This document shows, piece after piece, positions 29,836-37,403 of a stretch of DNA of 64,000 bases. The notes under the pieces were generated by a model that was given only the letters and a program-made list of their open reading frames with translations, did no database searches and was not told the DNA's origin. The stretch's first letter is position 1. Every line of letters begins with the position of its first letter. Both the position numbers and the translations under genes were made by a program. This DNA is from Undibacterium sp. 5I1 (GTDB lineage Bacteria > Pseudomonadota > Gammaproteobacteria > Burkholderiales > Burkholderiaceae_D), in the NCBI RefSeq assembly GCF_034314085.1, contig NZ_JAVIWI010000001.1, forward strand, positions 558,001 to 622,000, written 5' to 3'.

Positions 29836-29856
29836 GTGAGCCAAGTCTTGTCATGA
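29836..29856 (+). CDS. Possible 6-codon leader peptide coupled to the OGT gene
   Basis: AAAAGGAAAT at 29821-29830 is the only good ribosome binding site in front of the TPR glycosyltransferase gene. It is placed for GTG 29836, which opens a frame of only six codons (Met-Ser-Gln-Val-Leu-Ser) ending in TGA 29854-29856. That stop overlaps the ATG of the next gene (ATGA). This looks like translational coupling by a mini-ORF. No function of the peptide itself is implied. Confidence 0.35.
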   Translation: MSQVLS

Positions 29857-32474
29857 GTAGTGAAAATGAAGTGGAGCTTAGTGAACTCACTTCGCCTGAG
29901 CAAGCTTTAGCTCAAGCGCTAGATCAACTAATGGCAATGGCACAGCAGTGCAGGCAAAGCGGTAATCTTTTGAAGGCGGAGGAGTGCTATGAGCTGATCT
30001 TGACGCATGCGCCCGAGCATGCAGACGCCAATTTCCAGGCCGGGCAATTGAAGCTTTTGCAAGACGATCAACTTAATGCGCTGGCTTATTTTGAGCGCGC
30101 TATCCAGGCGTCTCCGGCGACTGGCTCATATTGGTCGTCCTATATCGCAATTTTAAAGTCATTAGGTGAAGAGAGTGTTGTCGCTGAGGCGCTGAACTTG
30201 CGGGCGCATTTTTTAAGAGATACCACTGATCACCTGACTGCCTCTGAGTCAGATCAAAAAACGGATAACGATCCGCCAATAGCAGATAATCTGCCGAATT
30301 TGTATATCCCAAAGACGCGACCTCTGACTTCAAAAAAATCCTTCATTCCGTCTGAAGGAGTGGGTCAGCTCGTTCATTTGTACGAGAAAGGTATTTATTC
30401 AGAAGTGGAGCGTCTGGCACGCAAGCTGACAAAAAAAAATCCAAGGCATGGGTTAGCCTGGCGCTTTTTAGGGATTGCTTTGCTGGAGCTTGAGCGCAAA
30501 GAGGCATCTTTAGTTGCCATGCAACAAGCAGTACGCATTTTGCCCAATGATCCGATTGCGCATTTTAATTTGGCTCTCGGGTATGCGAAAATGAATAATT
30601 TCTCTTCAGCCGAACAGCATTACCAACAAGCGATCAATTTGAATCCTGCGATGTTGGAGGCATACAATAATTTAGGTAATTTACTCGCTGCACTATCCAA
30701 GTTCGATGAGGCGGAGTCTTGTTTTCGGGCTTTAATTCAATACAAGCCAGAGTTTGCTTTAGCACATCTCAATTTGGCTAATGTGCTGAAACAAAGCGAA
30801 CGTTTGCAGGAAGCAAAAGCGGAAGCGATGCTGGCATTAAAGCTAGCACCAGACATGGCAGAGGCGCACAATTCTCTGGGAGGAGTTCTGCATCTCTTAG
30901 AAGAATTAGATCTAGCATCAGATCATCTGCAACGAGCTATTGCGCTGAAGCCAGATTTTGCCTCGGCTTACAATAACTTAGGTACGGTGTATCTAGAAAA
31001 ACGTCGGTATTTAGATGCCCAAGATTGTTTTAGAAAAGCCTTGATTCATAATCCTAAAATGAGCGCTGCTTGCCGATGCTTAGGCGTCGTAGGCACTTTA
31101 TTAGCAGAACCGATAGAGGAATCAGAACAATTTCTTCGAAGGGCGTTAGAGCTCGATCCCAAGGATCACTACGCAAATACTGCTTTGTTATTCTTGCTCA
31201 GTGAGGCGACTCATGTCACTCCAACCGCATTGTTTGCGGAGCATTTGCGTTTTGGTGAGCGTTTTGAATCGAGTCTGATATCAACCTGGTCAAAACATGC
31301 TAATGATAAAAACAGTGATCGTCCTCTAAGAGTCGGCTTTGTTTCGGGTGATTTTTACAATCATGCCGTTGCTACCTTTATTAGTCCGATCTTGGAGCAC
31401 CTGCACAAGTACCAGTCTCTTGAGTTACACGCTTACTATAATAATGATGAAGATGATAAAGATACCGCCAAGTTGAAATTCTACTTTCATCAATGGAAAA
31501 AAATACACCTGAAGAGTGACGATTGGACATTTAAACAAATTGTTGCCGACAAAATCGATATTTTAATAGATCTGTCAGGGCACACATCGTTAAACAGATT
31601 GACATTATTTGCCCGCAAGCCCGCACCAATTCAGATAAGCTGGATTGGTTATCCAGGCACGACCGGTTTGCGTGCGATGGATTATTTTGTGACGGATCGA
31701 TTCTGCTTGCCGTCTGAACAATTTGATCATCTTTTTTCGGAGAAATTAGTGCGACTACCTGCGATTGCTCCGTTTTCTCCGTCGCCTGAATCTCCAGAAG
31801 TAAATGATTTACCTGCGTTAACAAACGGTTATGTCACTTTTGGGAGCTTTAATCGAATCGGGAAAATAACGGATGATGTGATTCAAGTATGGTCAAACTT
31901 ATTAAACGTAGTGCCATCTAGTAAGTTGTTTTTGGGCGCTATGCCACAAGACGCCAGTTTTCAGCATTTGATTGATGCTTTCTCTAGCAGAGGGATTTCT
32001 CGCGATCGGTTAAGCTTTTTTGGCCGGTGCGGGATGACTTTGTATCTTAAACAATTGCAAAAGATTGATATTTGCCTGGATACTTTTCCCTACAATGGTG
32101 GGACAACCACCCTCCACGGACTCTGGATGGGCGTACCGACATTAACCAAGGCGGGTTCTACCGTGTCTGCGCGGACAGGTATTGGACTTTTATCTCATGT
32201 TGGTTTACAGCGATGCGCCGTATCTAATGATGAAGAATTCGTTAAAGAGGGTGTGTATTGGGTTGAACATTTGGACGAATTGGCGCAACTAAGAGCATCT
32301 TTAAGGGATAGGATGAGAAACTCACCGTTGATTAAGCCTGAGCTTATCGCCGCAGGTCTCGACCGGGCGATGCAAATAATGTGGCAGAGATGGTGCAAGG
32401 GCTTAGCTGCAGAATCTTTTGTCGTTGAGGAAGCAGAATTGAATGTCGCAAAAAAATGGAGTAGTTATGAGTGA
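29853..32474 (+). CDS. TPR-repeat O-GlcNAc-transferase-like glycosyltransferase (GT41/SPINDLY type)
   Basis: An 873-residue protein. About 10 tetratricopeptide repeats (roughly residues 10-470) contain typical units such as LEAYNNLGNLLAALSKFDEA. A C-terminal GT41 catalytic region (about 490-850) shows VGFVSGDFYNHAVATF, ISWIGYPGTTGLRAMDYF, FGSFNRIGKITDDV and CLDTFPYNGGTTTLHGLWMG. GT41 enzymes transfer a nucleotide-activated sugar to Ser/Thr of proteins in the cytoplasm; bacterial ones next to flagellin genes are known to modify flagellin. It diverges from fliC and heads the island, so flagellin is the likely acceptor. The next gene starts inside its last codons. Confidence 0.88.
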   Translation: MSSENEVELSELTSPEQALAQALDQLMAMAQQCRQSGNLLKAEECYELILTHAPEHADANFQAGQLKLLQDDQLNALAYFERAIQASPATGSYWSSYIAILKSLGEESVVAEALNLRAHFLRDTTDHLTASESDQKTDNDPPIADNLPNLYIPKTRPLTSKKSFIPSEGVGQLVHLYEKGIYSEVERLARKLTKKNPRHGLAWRFLGIALLELERKEASLVAMQQAVRILPNDPIAHFNLALGYAKMNNFSSAEQHYQQAINLNPAMLEAYNNLGNLLAALSKFDEAESCFRALIQYKPEFALAHLNLANVLKQSERLQEAKAEAMLALKLAPDMAEAHNSLGGVLHLLEELDLASDHLQRAIALKPDFASAYNNLGTVYLEKRRYLDAQDCFRKALIHNPKMSAACRCLGVVGTLLAEPIEESEQFLRRALELDPKDHYANTALLFLLSEATHVTPTALFAEHLRFGERFESSLISTWSKHANDKNSDRPLRVGFVSGDFYNHAVATFISPILEHLHKYQSLELHAYYNNDEDDKDTAKLKFYFHQWKKIHLKSDDWTFKQIVADKIDILIDLSGHTSLNRLTLFARKPAPIQISWIGYPGTTGLRAMDYFVTDRFCLPSEQFDHLFSEKLVRLPAIAPFSPSPESPEVNDLPALTNGYVTFGSFNRIGKITDDVIQVWSNLLNVVPSSKLFLGAMPQDASFQHLIDAFSSRGISRDRLSFFGRCGMTLYLKQLQKIDICLDTFPYNGGTTTLHGLWMGVPTLTKAGSTVSARTGIGLLSHVGLQRCAVSNDEEFVKEGVYWVEHLDELAQLRASLRDRMRNSPLIKPELIAAGLDRAMQIMWQRWCKGLAAESFVVEEAELNVAKKWSSYE

Positions 32475-33585
32475 CTTCACGCCACCACGCCCAATTTATG
32501 TTACGCAACCTCTGCTGCCACCACTAGCGGAATTTATGCCGTACCTAGAGCAAATTTGGGCGAATAAAATTTTGACTAATGGTGGACCTTTTCATCAGCA
32601 ATTAGAGCAAGAGCTATGTGATTATCTCGGTGTAAAACACTTGTGTCTGTTTGCAAATGGCACGTTGGCGTTATTAACTGCCTTGCAGGCATTGCGAATT
32701 TGCGGGGAGGTAATTACTACGCCTTACTCGTTTGTAGCGACGGCACACTCCTTGTTGTGGCATGGGATTAAACCTGTTTTTGTCGATATTGATCCGGTTA
32801 GTCTTAATATGAATCCAGACAAGATCGAAGCAGCAATTACAACCTCAACTACTGCGATTATGCCAGTGCATTGCTATGGACATCCTTGCGATGTAGACCG
32901 GATACAAAAGATCGCAGACGACTATAATTTAAAAGTAATTTACGACGCGGCTCACAGTTTTGGGGTCCAATGTAAAGGCGGTAGCGTATTGAATTATGGT
33001 GATTTGTCAGTCTTGAGTTTTCATGCGACTAAGGTTTTTAATACGTTTGAGGGTGGCGCTATTATTTGTCCCGATGCAAAAACCAAAAATCGGATTGATC
33101 ATCTGAAAAATTTTGGTTTCGTTGATGAATTAACCGTAGTGGCCTCAGGTATCAACGGCAAGATGAGTGAGATCAATGCTGCGTTTGGCTTGTTGCAACT
33201 AAAAAGTATCGATGATGCGCTGCAACAGCGCAAGGAAGTCGATAGAGCTTATCGGCGCGGGCTGGTAGGTATTGCTGGTATCCATTGCGTACCTGACGCT
33301 GGTGAGGACATTGCTAATTATTCGTATTTTCCAATTTTGGTTCAGCAAGACTATCCGCTGAAAAGAGATGAGCTATATCAAAAATTGCGTGATTCCGGAA
33401 TTTATGCGCGACGTTATTTTTATCCGCTGATCAGCGAATTTCCAATGTATCGTAGTATCCCTTCTGCCCTGCATACTAATCTACCAGTTGCCAGCAAGGC
33501 TGCCAGTGAGGTGATTTGTTTACCGATTTACCCTGATCTGAATTTGTCTCAAATTGAGCGGATTATTGATCTGATTAAAAGTTGA
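32467..33585 (+). CDS. DegT/DnrJ/EryC1-type sugar aminotransferase, VioA-like
   Basis: A 372-residue PLP enzyme of the sugar nucleotide aminotransferase family. The Schiff-base lysine is K189 in SFHATKVFNTFEGG, and the PLP-phosphate and substrate region is in PYSFVATAHSLLW. The opening PYLEQIWANKILTNGGPFHQ and the HATKVFNTFEGG segment are of the VioA/FdtB kind that aminate dTDP-4-keto-6-deoxy or 3-keto sugars. ATG 32467 (GGAG just before) is preferred over 32443; it overlaps the previous gene by eight bases. The likely product is a 4-amino-4,6-dideoxyhexose such as viosamine, but the exact position of amination is inference. Confidence 0.87.
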   Translation: MSDFTPPRPIYVTQPLLPPLAEFMPYLEQIWANKILTNGGPFHQQLEQELCDYLGVKHLCLFANGTLALLTALQALRICGEVITTPYSFVATAHSLLWHGIKPVFVDIDPVSLNMNPDKIEAAITTSTTAIMPVHCYGHPCDVDRIQKIADDYNLKVIYDAAHSFGVQCKGGSVLNYGDLSVLSFHATKVFNTFEGGAIICPDAKTKNRIDHLKNFGFVDELTVVASGINGKMSEINAAFGLLQLKSIDDALQQRKEVDRAYRRGLVGIAGIHCVPDAGEDIANYSYFPILVQQDYPLKRDELYQKLRDSGIYARRYFYPLISEFPMYRSIPSALHTNLPVASKAASEVICLPIYPDLNLSQIERIIDLIKS

Positions 33586-33595
33586 TGATCAGCTT

Positions 33596-34270
33596 ATGAA
33601 AACAATCATCTACGGAAATGGGGCGATCGCAAAATTAGTTTTTTCATACGCGCGTCATAGTATGAATATTGCAGGTTTTACAGTGGACGATATTTGTATT
33701 GCTGATAATACGGATAGTTTTTTAGGTTTACCCCTAGTTCCATTTACTCGCGTAGAAGAGCAATTTGCACCCGATCATTACAACATGATCATGGCAATGG
33801 GCTTCGTCGATATGAATGCTCTGCGCGAAAAAAAATATCTGGAAGCGATCCACAAAGGCTATGTATTTACCAGCTTTATCCATGCTTCAGTAACCAAGCA
33901 CGACGATGTGATTATTGAGGATAATTGCGTGATTCTCGATCATGTTTCTATTCACCCCGGATGTAGAATCAAGCAAGGTACTTTTATTTCAAGCAATGTC
34001 AATATCGGACACGACTGCAATGTGGATGAATTTAACTGGATCAATTCTGGTGTTGCGATTGCTGGCGGATGTCGTATCGGGCAAGCTTGTTTTTTTGGTG
34101 TTAATTCCTCTGTAGGTCATGGCGTGCACATCGGGGCTAGAAATTTTATCGCTGCAAACACGCTGATCAATAAAAGTACAGAAAACGATCAGGTGTATTT
34201 GTCAGAAGCGGGTCAGCTTTTAAAATTAAAAAGTCAATCATTTCTTAAATTTAGCCAATTACTTGGTTGA
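33596..34270 (+). CDS. NeuD/PglD-like sugar acyltransferase (left-handed beta-helix)
   Basis: A 224-residue protein with an N-terminal Rossmann-like domain (IIYGNGAIAKLVFSYAR) and a C-terminal hexapeptide-repeat helix (about 100-215). H139 in NIGHDC is at the position of the catalytic base of this family. Members N-acylate amino sugars on the nucleotide level, usually with acetyl-CoA. It lies 10 bp after the aminotransferase, so it probably acylates the amino group made there. The neighbouring ligase and carrier protein suggest that the donor may be an acyl-ACP instead of acetyl-CoA. Confidence 0.84.
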   Translation: MKTIIYGNGAIAKLVFSYARHSMNIAGFTVDDICIADNTDSFLGLPLVPFTRVEEQFAPDHYNMIMAMGFVDMNALREKKYLEAIHKGYVFTSFIHASVTKHDDVIIEDNCVILDHVSIHPGCRIKQGTFISSNVNIGHDCNVDEFNWINSGVAIAGGCRIGQACFFGVNSSVGHGVHIGARNFIAANTLINKSTENDQVYLSEAGQLLKLKSQSFLKFSQLLG

Positions 34271-34309
34271 TTGAATTGATTTGGACGATTACAGCGCTGG
34301 GAGGGTGCT

Positions 34310-35902
34310 TTGCTCCAAACGGATATTGAAGAGTCAGCGACAGCCAAAATTGCGCCCTTATTTTTTAGTTATGCCAAGAGCACACCCGAAAAACAAGCGA
34401 TTTGGTGTGAGGGCGAGACAATAAGCTACCGACAATTAAGTGAATTAGTTTGTCGCTGGTCGCATGGAATGTTGACCAATGATGTTAAGCGAGGTGATCA
34501 TATTGGAGTGATCTTGCCTAACTGCATTGAGTTTGTCGCATTGATGTTGGTCGCCGCGGATCTTGGTGCAGTATTAGTACCTTTAAACACGTCGTTGACG
34601 CCGAATGCAGCGCGACGAGCTTTTGATGCGGCGGAGGTAAAACATGTAGTGTCAAACGCTAGCTTATTGCGAGCATTATTTGATCCCACGAATGCACCAG
34701 AATCCACATTAAATTGGCTGGAAATAGATGGATTGTGGTTGAGTGTTGACACTGCCATTAACCATGCGAAACAACTAAGTCATGTGCTGGACAGTATTCC
34801 AGTGGAGGTACAGCCAAACAATTTAGCGCTAGCGGAAGATGCCTTTATTCTCACGATGACATCTGGTTCTACGGGTGATCCCAAGCCCATTGTGTTGACT
34901 CAGCGGACTAAATTTAATCGTGCCTCTGCTGCAATTGCGATCTATGGTGTGACAAAAGAGGACAAGACATTAGCCGCTACGCCGCTCTATCACTCTTTAG
35001 CTGAGAGACTAGTTCTGATCCCTTTATTGACCGGTGGAACTTGCGTGTTGATGTCTAAGTTTTCCGCCACGACATGGCTGAAGTGCGTGGCAACCGAGTT
35101 GGTGACTTTTACGATCGCTGTGTCTTCGCAACTGAAATTGATCGCGGAAGAGTTAAGCGTAATGAAAAAGAGTGACGCCAATACGAATCAAATTTCTAGT
35201 TTACGTTGCATTGTTTCTTCATCCGCACTACTTGAACATTCGGTAAAAGCGGATCTGTTAGAAAAGTTTGATTGCGAATTTCATGAGTGTTACGGCGCAT
35301 CTGAAATTGCCATCGCCTCAAATTTAGATGGCGTTGCTGCCAAGATCAAGCTCCAATCGGTAGGTACGGCTGCTCTTGGAGTCGATATTAAGATCATTGA
35401 TAAAAATGGCGAAGTATTGGGTGTAGGTCAAGAAGGTGAAATTGTTTGTAAGACGCCGATGTTGTTTGGAGGATATTTTAAACGACCAGATTTAACCAGC
35501 GCTGCGATGTGGGGAGACTATTTTAAAACAGGAGATACTGGTAAGTTGGATGAAGACGGTTTTCTTTATTTTCTTGGACGTACTAAGGACATCATCATTT
35601 CTGGCGGTATCAATATTTATCCCTCGGATATTGAAGAGGTCGTCGCACAGTTTGATACTGTGTTGGAGAGTGCCGCGTTTGCTTTTGCCGATCACCGGCT
35701 TGGAGAAGTTGTTGCGCTTGCTGTCGTACCTGTCAATAAAGATAGTTTTGATTTAAGGCAGCTTCGCTTTTATTGCAGTGAACGTTTAGCAGATTTTCAG
35801 CAGCCAAGAAAATTTTTTGTCGTAGATGAGTTACCTAGAAATAGCATGGGAAAGCTCATGAAATTCCAATTAGTACAGACACTGGGTAATAAGAGCGAAT
35901 AG
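34310..35902 (+). CDS. Acyl-AMP ligase (AMP-binding superfamily)
   Basis: A 530-residue adenylate-forming enzyme. Core motifs: TSGSTGDPKP (184-193), ECYGASE, YFKTGDTGKLDEDGFLYF, GRTKDIIISGGINIYPSDIEE following it, and the C-terminal catalytic Lys in NSMGKLMKFQ. The start is TTG 34310, four bases after GGGAGGG; the first ATG lies inside the domain and would truncate it. These enzymes adenylate a carboxylic acid and pass it to CoA or to a carrier-protein thiol. The carrier protein fused to the next gene product makes ACP loading likely. The acid is unknown. Confidence 0.85.
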   Translation: MLQTDIEESATAKIAPLFFSYAKSTPEKQAIWCEGETISYRQLSELVCRWSHGMLTNDVKRGDHIGVILPNCIEFVALMLVAADLGAVLVPLNTSLTPNAARRAFDAAEVKHVVSNASLLRALFDPTNAPESTLNWLEIDGLWLSVDTAINHAKQLSHVLDSIPVEVQPNNLALAEDAFILTMTSGSTGDPKPIVLTQRTKFNRASAAIAIYGVTKEDKTLAATPLYHSLAERLVLIPLLTGGTCVLMSKFSATTWLKCVATELVTFTIAVSSQLKLIAEELSVMKKSDANTNQISSLRCIVSSSALLEHSVKADLLEKFDCEFHECYGASEIAIASNLDGVAAKIKLQSVGTAALGVDIKIIDKNGEVLGVGQEGEIVCKTPMLFGGYFKRPDLTSAAMWGDYFKTGDTGKLDEDGFLYFLGRTKDIIISGGINIYPSDIEEVVAQFDTVLESAAFAFADHRLGEVVALAVVPVNKDSFDLRQLRFYCSERLADFQQPRKFFVVDELPRNSMGKLMKFQLVQTLGNKSE

Positions 35903-35914
35903 GATATAAAAATA

Positions 35915-37402
35915 ATGCAAACTACTATTTCAGCGTCATCTGCAACTCCGTTAAAACTAGGTTTTATCGGCGGCTCTATTCACTCTGCAGTTGGGTATTC
36001 CCACTTCATTTCTAGCGGAATGGATAGACGATGGCAATTAGTGGCAGGATGTTTTTCAAAAAATACGTCTACAAATAATGAGACAGCGATCGCTTATGGT
36101 GTCAGCAAAGAGCATCTTTACGATACTTGGCAAGCCATGCTGGCTAAGGAAAAAGGGCAGCTTGATGCCATCGTCATATTAACGCCGACGCCAGATCATT
36201 CTGAGAGTGTCATTGCTTGTATGCGTGCTGGTTTTGCTGTCATCTGTGAAAAATCTCTCGCCGTTGGCAGCGAGCAAGCGCGTCAGATTCTGGATGTACG
36301 CAATGAATTGAATGCGTTCTTAGCTGTCACCTATAACTACTCTGGTTATCCGATGTTGCGTGAACTGGCAAAAAGAATTTCTGATGGCAAGTTGGGGAAG
36401 GTGATTCATTTTCAAGCAGAAATGCCGCAAGAAGGTTTTATCCGGGTAGATGCTCATGGCAATAAGCCAGCGCCACAGTCCTGGCGCTTATCTGACGGCG
36501 ATATTCCGACTTTACATTTAGATTTAGCGGTGCACTTGCACCAGATTATTTATTATTTGACGAAACAAAAGCCGCTAGAGTTAGTATCAGATCAAAACCA
36601 TTACGGCTGGTTTTCTGGAGTTGTCGATAATGCGAGTTGTTTATGTCGTTACACCAGCGAGATTCAAGGCCAGCTATGGTTTAGTAAATCGGCATTAGGA
36701 CATAGAAACGGTTTAAAAATTCGTATTTATGGCGATCAGGGTTCTGCCGAATGGGTGCAATCTCATCCTGAAGAATTGATGCTTGCCTATGTAGATGGTC
36801 GACGTGAGGTTTTAGACCGTGCAGCAAGTGTCGAAGTTACCAATCAACGTCGCTACAATCGTTTTAAGGCGGGACATCCTGCTGGTTTTGTTGAAGCCTT
36901 TGCCAATTTATACGCTGATATCGCGGATGCTTTGCAGCTATTTAAGAATAAGGGTGAATGGCATTCAACGGAGGTGTTTAGTGCAGAGTTAGCGTTGGAG
37001 GGAATGTATTTTCTCGAGGCAATGGTCGCATCAGCAAAAACACGCGCATGGCAAACGGTAGGAAGTTCTCACGGGGCGCTTGCTCCAGTATTGGCGGCAT
37101 TGCAGGATGTCTCGGATCAACACCATAATCTAAATAGTGAAAATTCTATTGACGTTGAGATCAAATCTTTCATTCTGAGATTATTAGAAAAAAAATCGAA
37201 GCTGCCTGAAAAATTTAACGATGGCAGTGACTTTATTAAAGAAGGCATCGTTGACTCAATTGGTATTATTAAATTTATTCTTGAGTTGGAATCTAGATTT
37301 GATATTGAAATAAATGAGACTGATATAGAAACTGACGATTTTCGCTCTGTAAGAGGCTTGGTCGGGTTGATTCGCAACAAGCTGACGACTAAGGCTAAAT
37401 GA
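35915..37402 (+). CDS. Gfo/Idh/MocA-type oxidoreductase fused to an acyl carrier protein
   Basis: A 495-residue two-part protein. The N-terminal 380 residues form a Gfo/Idh/MocA NAD(P)-dependent oxidoreductase: nucleotide-binding GFIGGSIHSAVG, CEKSLAV in place of the usual EKP, and LHLDLAVHLHQII. The last about 80 residues are an acyl carrier protein with the phosphopantetheine site S448 in GIVDSIGIIKFI and an acidic helix around it. A sugar dehydrogenase fused to a carrier domain is unusual. The domain could hold the acid activated by the upstream ligase. It starts 12 bp after the ligase gene and ends one base before the next start. Confidence 0.85.
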   Translation: MQTTISASSATPLKLGFIGGSIHSAVGYSHFISSGMDRRWQLVAGCFSKNTSTNNETAIAYGVSKEHLYDTWQAMLAKEKGQLDAIVILTPTPDHSESVIACMRAGFAVICEKSLAVGSEQARQILDVRNELNAFLAVTYNYSGYPMLRELAKRISDGKLGKVIHFQAEMPQEGFIRVDAHGNKPAPQSWRLSDGDIPTLHLDLAVHLHQIIYYLTKQKPLELVSDQNHYGWFSGVVDNASCLCRYTSEIQGQLWFSKSALGHRNGLKIRIYGDQGSAEWVQSHPEELMLAYVDGRREVLDRAASVEVTNQRRYNRFKAGHPAGFVEAFANLYADIADALQLFKNKGEWHSTEVFSAELALEGMYFLEAMVASAKTRAWQTVGSSHGALAPVLAALQDVSDQHHNLNSENSIDVEIKSFILRLLEKKSKLPEKFNDGSDFIKEGIVDSIGIIKFILELESRFDIEINETDIETDDFRSVRGLVGLIRNKLTTKAK

Positions 37403-37403
37403 A

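Noticed and set aside
34310..34758. Treating the ATG inside the acyl-AMP ligase as the start
   Set aside because: The first in-frame ATG lies within the conserved adenylation fold, so it would remove essential sequence; TTG 34310 has a strong GGGAGGG site.
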